57,440 nt of DNA from Zygnema cylindricum (taxonomy: Eukaryota; Streptophyta; Zygnematophyceae; Zygnematales; Zygnemataceae): contig JBBHKE010001940.1 of NCBI GenBank assembly GCA_037447655.1, forward strand, positions 155,825-213,264. Reading direction: 5' to 3'. A program made the translations under genes and the position numbers. The notes beneath the pieces are model-generated. The model was not told where the DNA came from. It saw only the letters and a program-made list of their open reading frames with translations, and searched no databases. Position 1 is the first letter of the stretch, and every line of letters starts with the position of its first letter. This document shows, piece by piece, positions 57,035 to 57,440 of the stretch.

Positions 57035-57239
57035 CTGGTATCCCAATGCCCGAAAAAAAATATAAAATAAATAAATAAATAAAAAACTGTGAAAAAAATC
57101 AAAGTTAGTTTATAATCACAAAAAGTTGTCTGATAAGGAAATAGAGACAGCAAATTGTAGGGAAGGAGTGAATAAAACAAAACCGGTAAACGCAATTGCC
57201 AAGGGAAGAATTAAATAATTGTCGTAACTTAAGAACCAA

Positions 57240-57440
57240 TTCTTAAGGAGATCGAGGAGAGAGGGAGAGGGGGAAGGAGAGGGAGAGGGAGAGGGAAAAG
57301 GAGAAAGAAAGGGAGAGAGACCAAGTGAGAGAGATAGCAAGAGTGGGAGAGAGAGAGAGCAAGAGAGTGGGAGAGAGAGGCGCAGAGACAGAGACAGAAC
57401 TGTAGTGAGAGAGAGAGAGACAGAGAGGGAGGGAGAGGGG
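57240..57440. repeat. GA-rich low-complexity tract at the window edge
   Basis: GAGAGG and GGGAGA units on the plus strand, continuing to the end of the window. Confidence 0.9.

Overview
This is an AT-rich nuclear window from a streptophyte (green plant lineage, either a land plant or a close algal relative). The evidence is intron-split genes for a root-cap-domain protein with extensin-like SPPPP motifs, plant-type myo-inositol oxygenase (MIOX), a plant-type O-fucosyltransferase and an RNC1-like RNase III protein, together with Copia LTR retrotransposons and hAT and PIF/Harbinger MITEs. The species cannot be named from the sequence. No prokaryotic or organellar signature was seen.

Layout. 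1-7074: a degenerate minus-strand Copia element. One LTR carries a nested 229-bp TG..CA insertion holding a complete tRNA-like cloverleaf, and the other LTR runs on into a second, truncated gag leader. 7075-7652: the 3' part of a related LTR. 8397-9370: a PIF/Harbinger-type MITE with TTA target duplication. 9409-15331: a second, plus-strand Copia element with a mostly intact coding region; its LTRs contain an in-frame gag start codon. 16012-16413: a TATA box, CT-rich leader and signal-peptide ORF. 16.4-20.3 kb: no recognisable gene. 20467-24139 (+) and 26916-29392 (-): two convergent paralogues of a secreted root-cap-domain protein. 31068-32302: two related hAT-type MITEs in opposite orientation. 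34940-38100 (-): a type II membrane O-fucosyltransferase with no detectable 3' exon. 42750-52613 (-): a complete MIOX gene of twelve exons plus a duplicated exon pair. 55977-57034 (-): the last two exons of an RNC1-like gene that runs off the window.

The most unusual signal is in the MIOX and O-fucosyltransferase genes. Many exon ends are repeated one to four times as diverged copies in the adjoining intron. I call these exon-edge echoes. Cases seen: MIOX exon 1 donor, exon 3 acceptor, exon 3 donor, exon 10 donor and exon 11 acceptor; O-fucosyltransferase exon 3 acceptor and donor. The largest and youngest case is a nearly identical ~595-bp duplication of MIOX exons 9-10, which adds exactly 52 codons and would stay in frame if both copies were spliced in.

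Functionally, MIOX (glucuronate supply for wall sugars), the extensin-like secreted proteins and the Golgi-type glycosyltransferase all fit cell-wall or secretory work, but nothing here shows that they are co-regulated.
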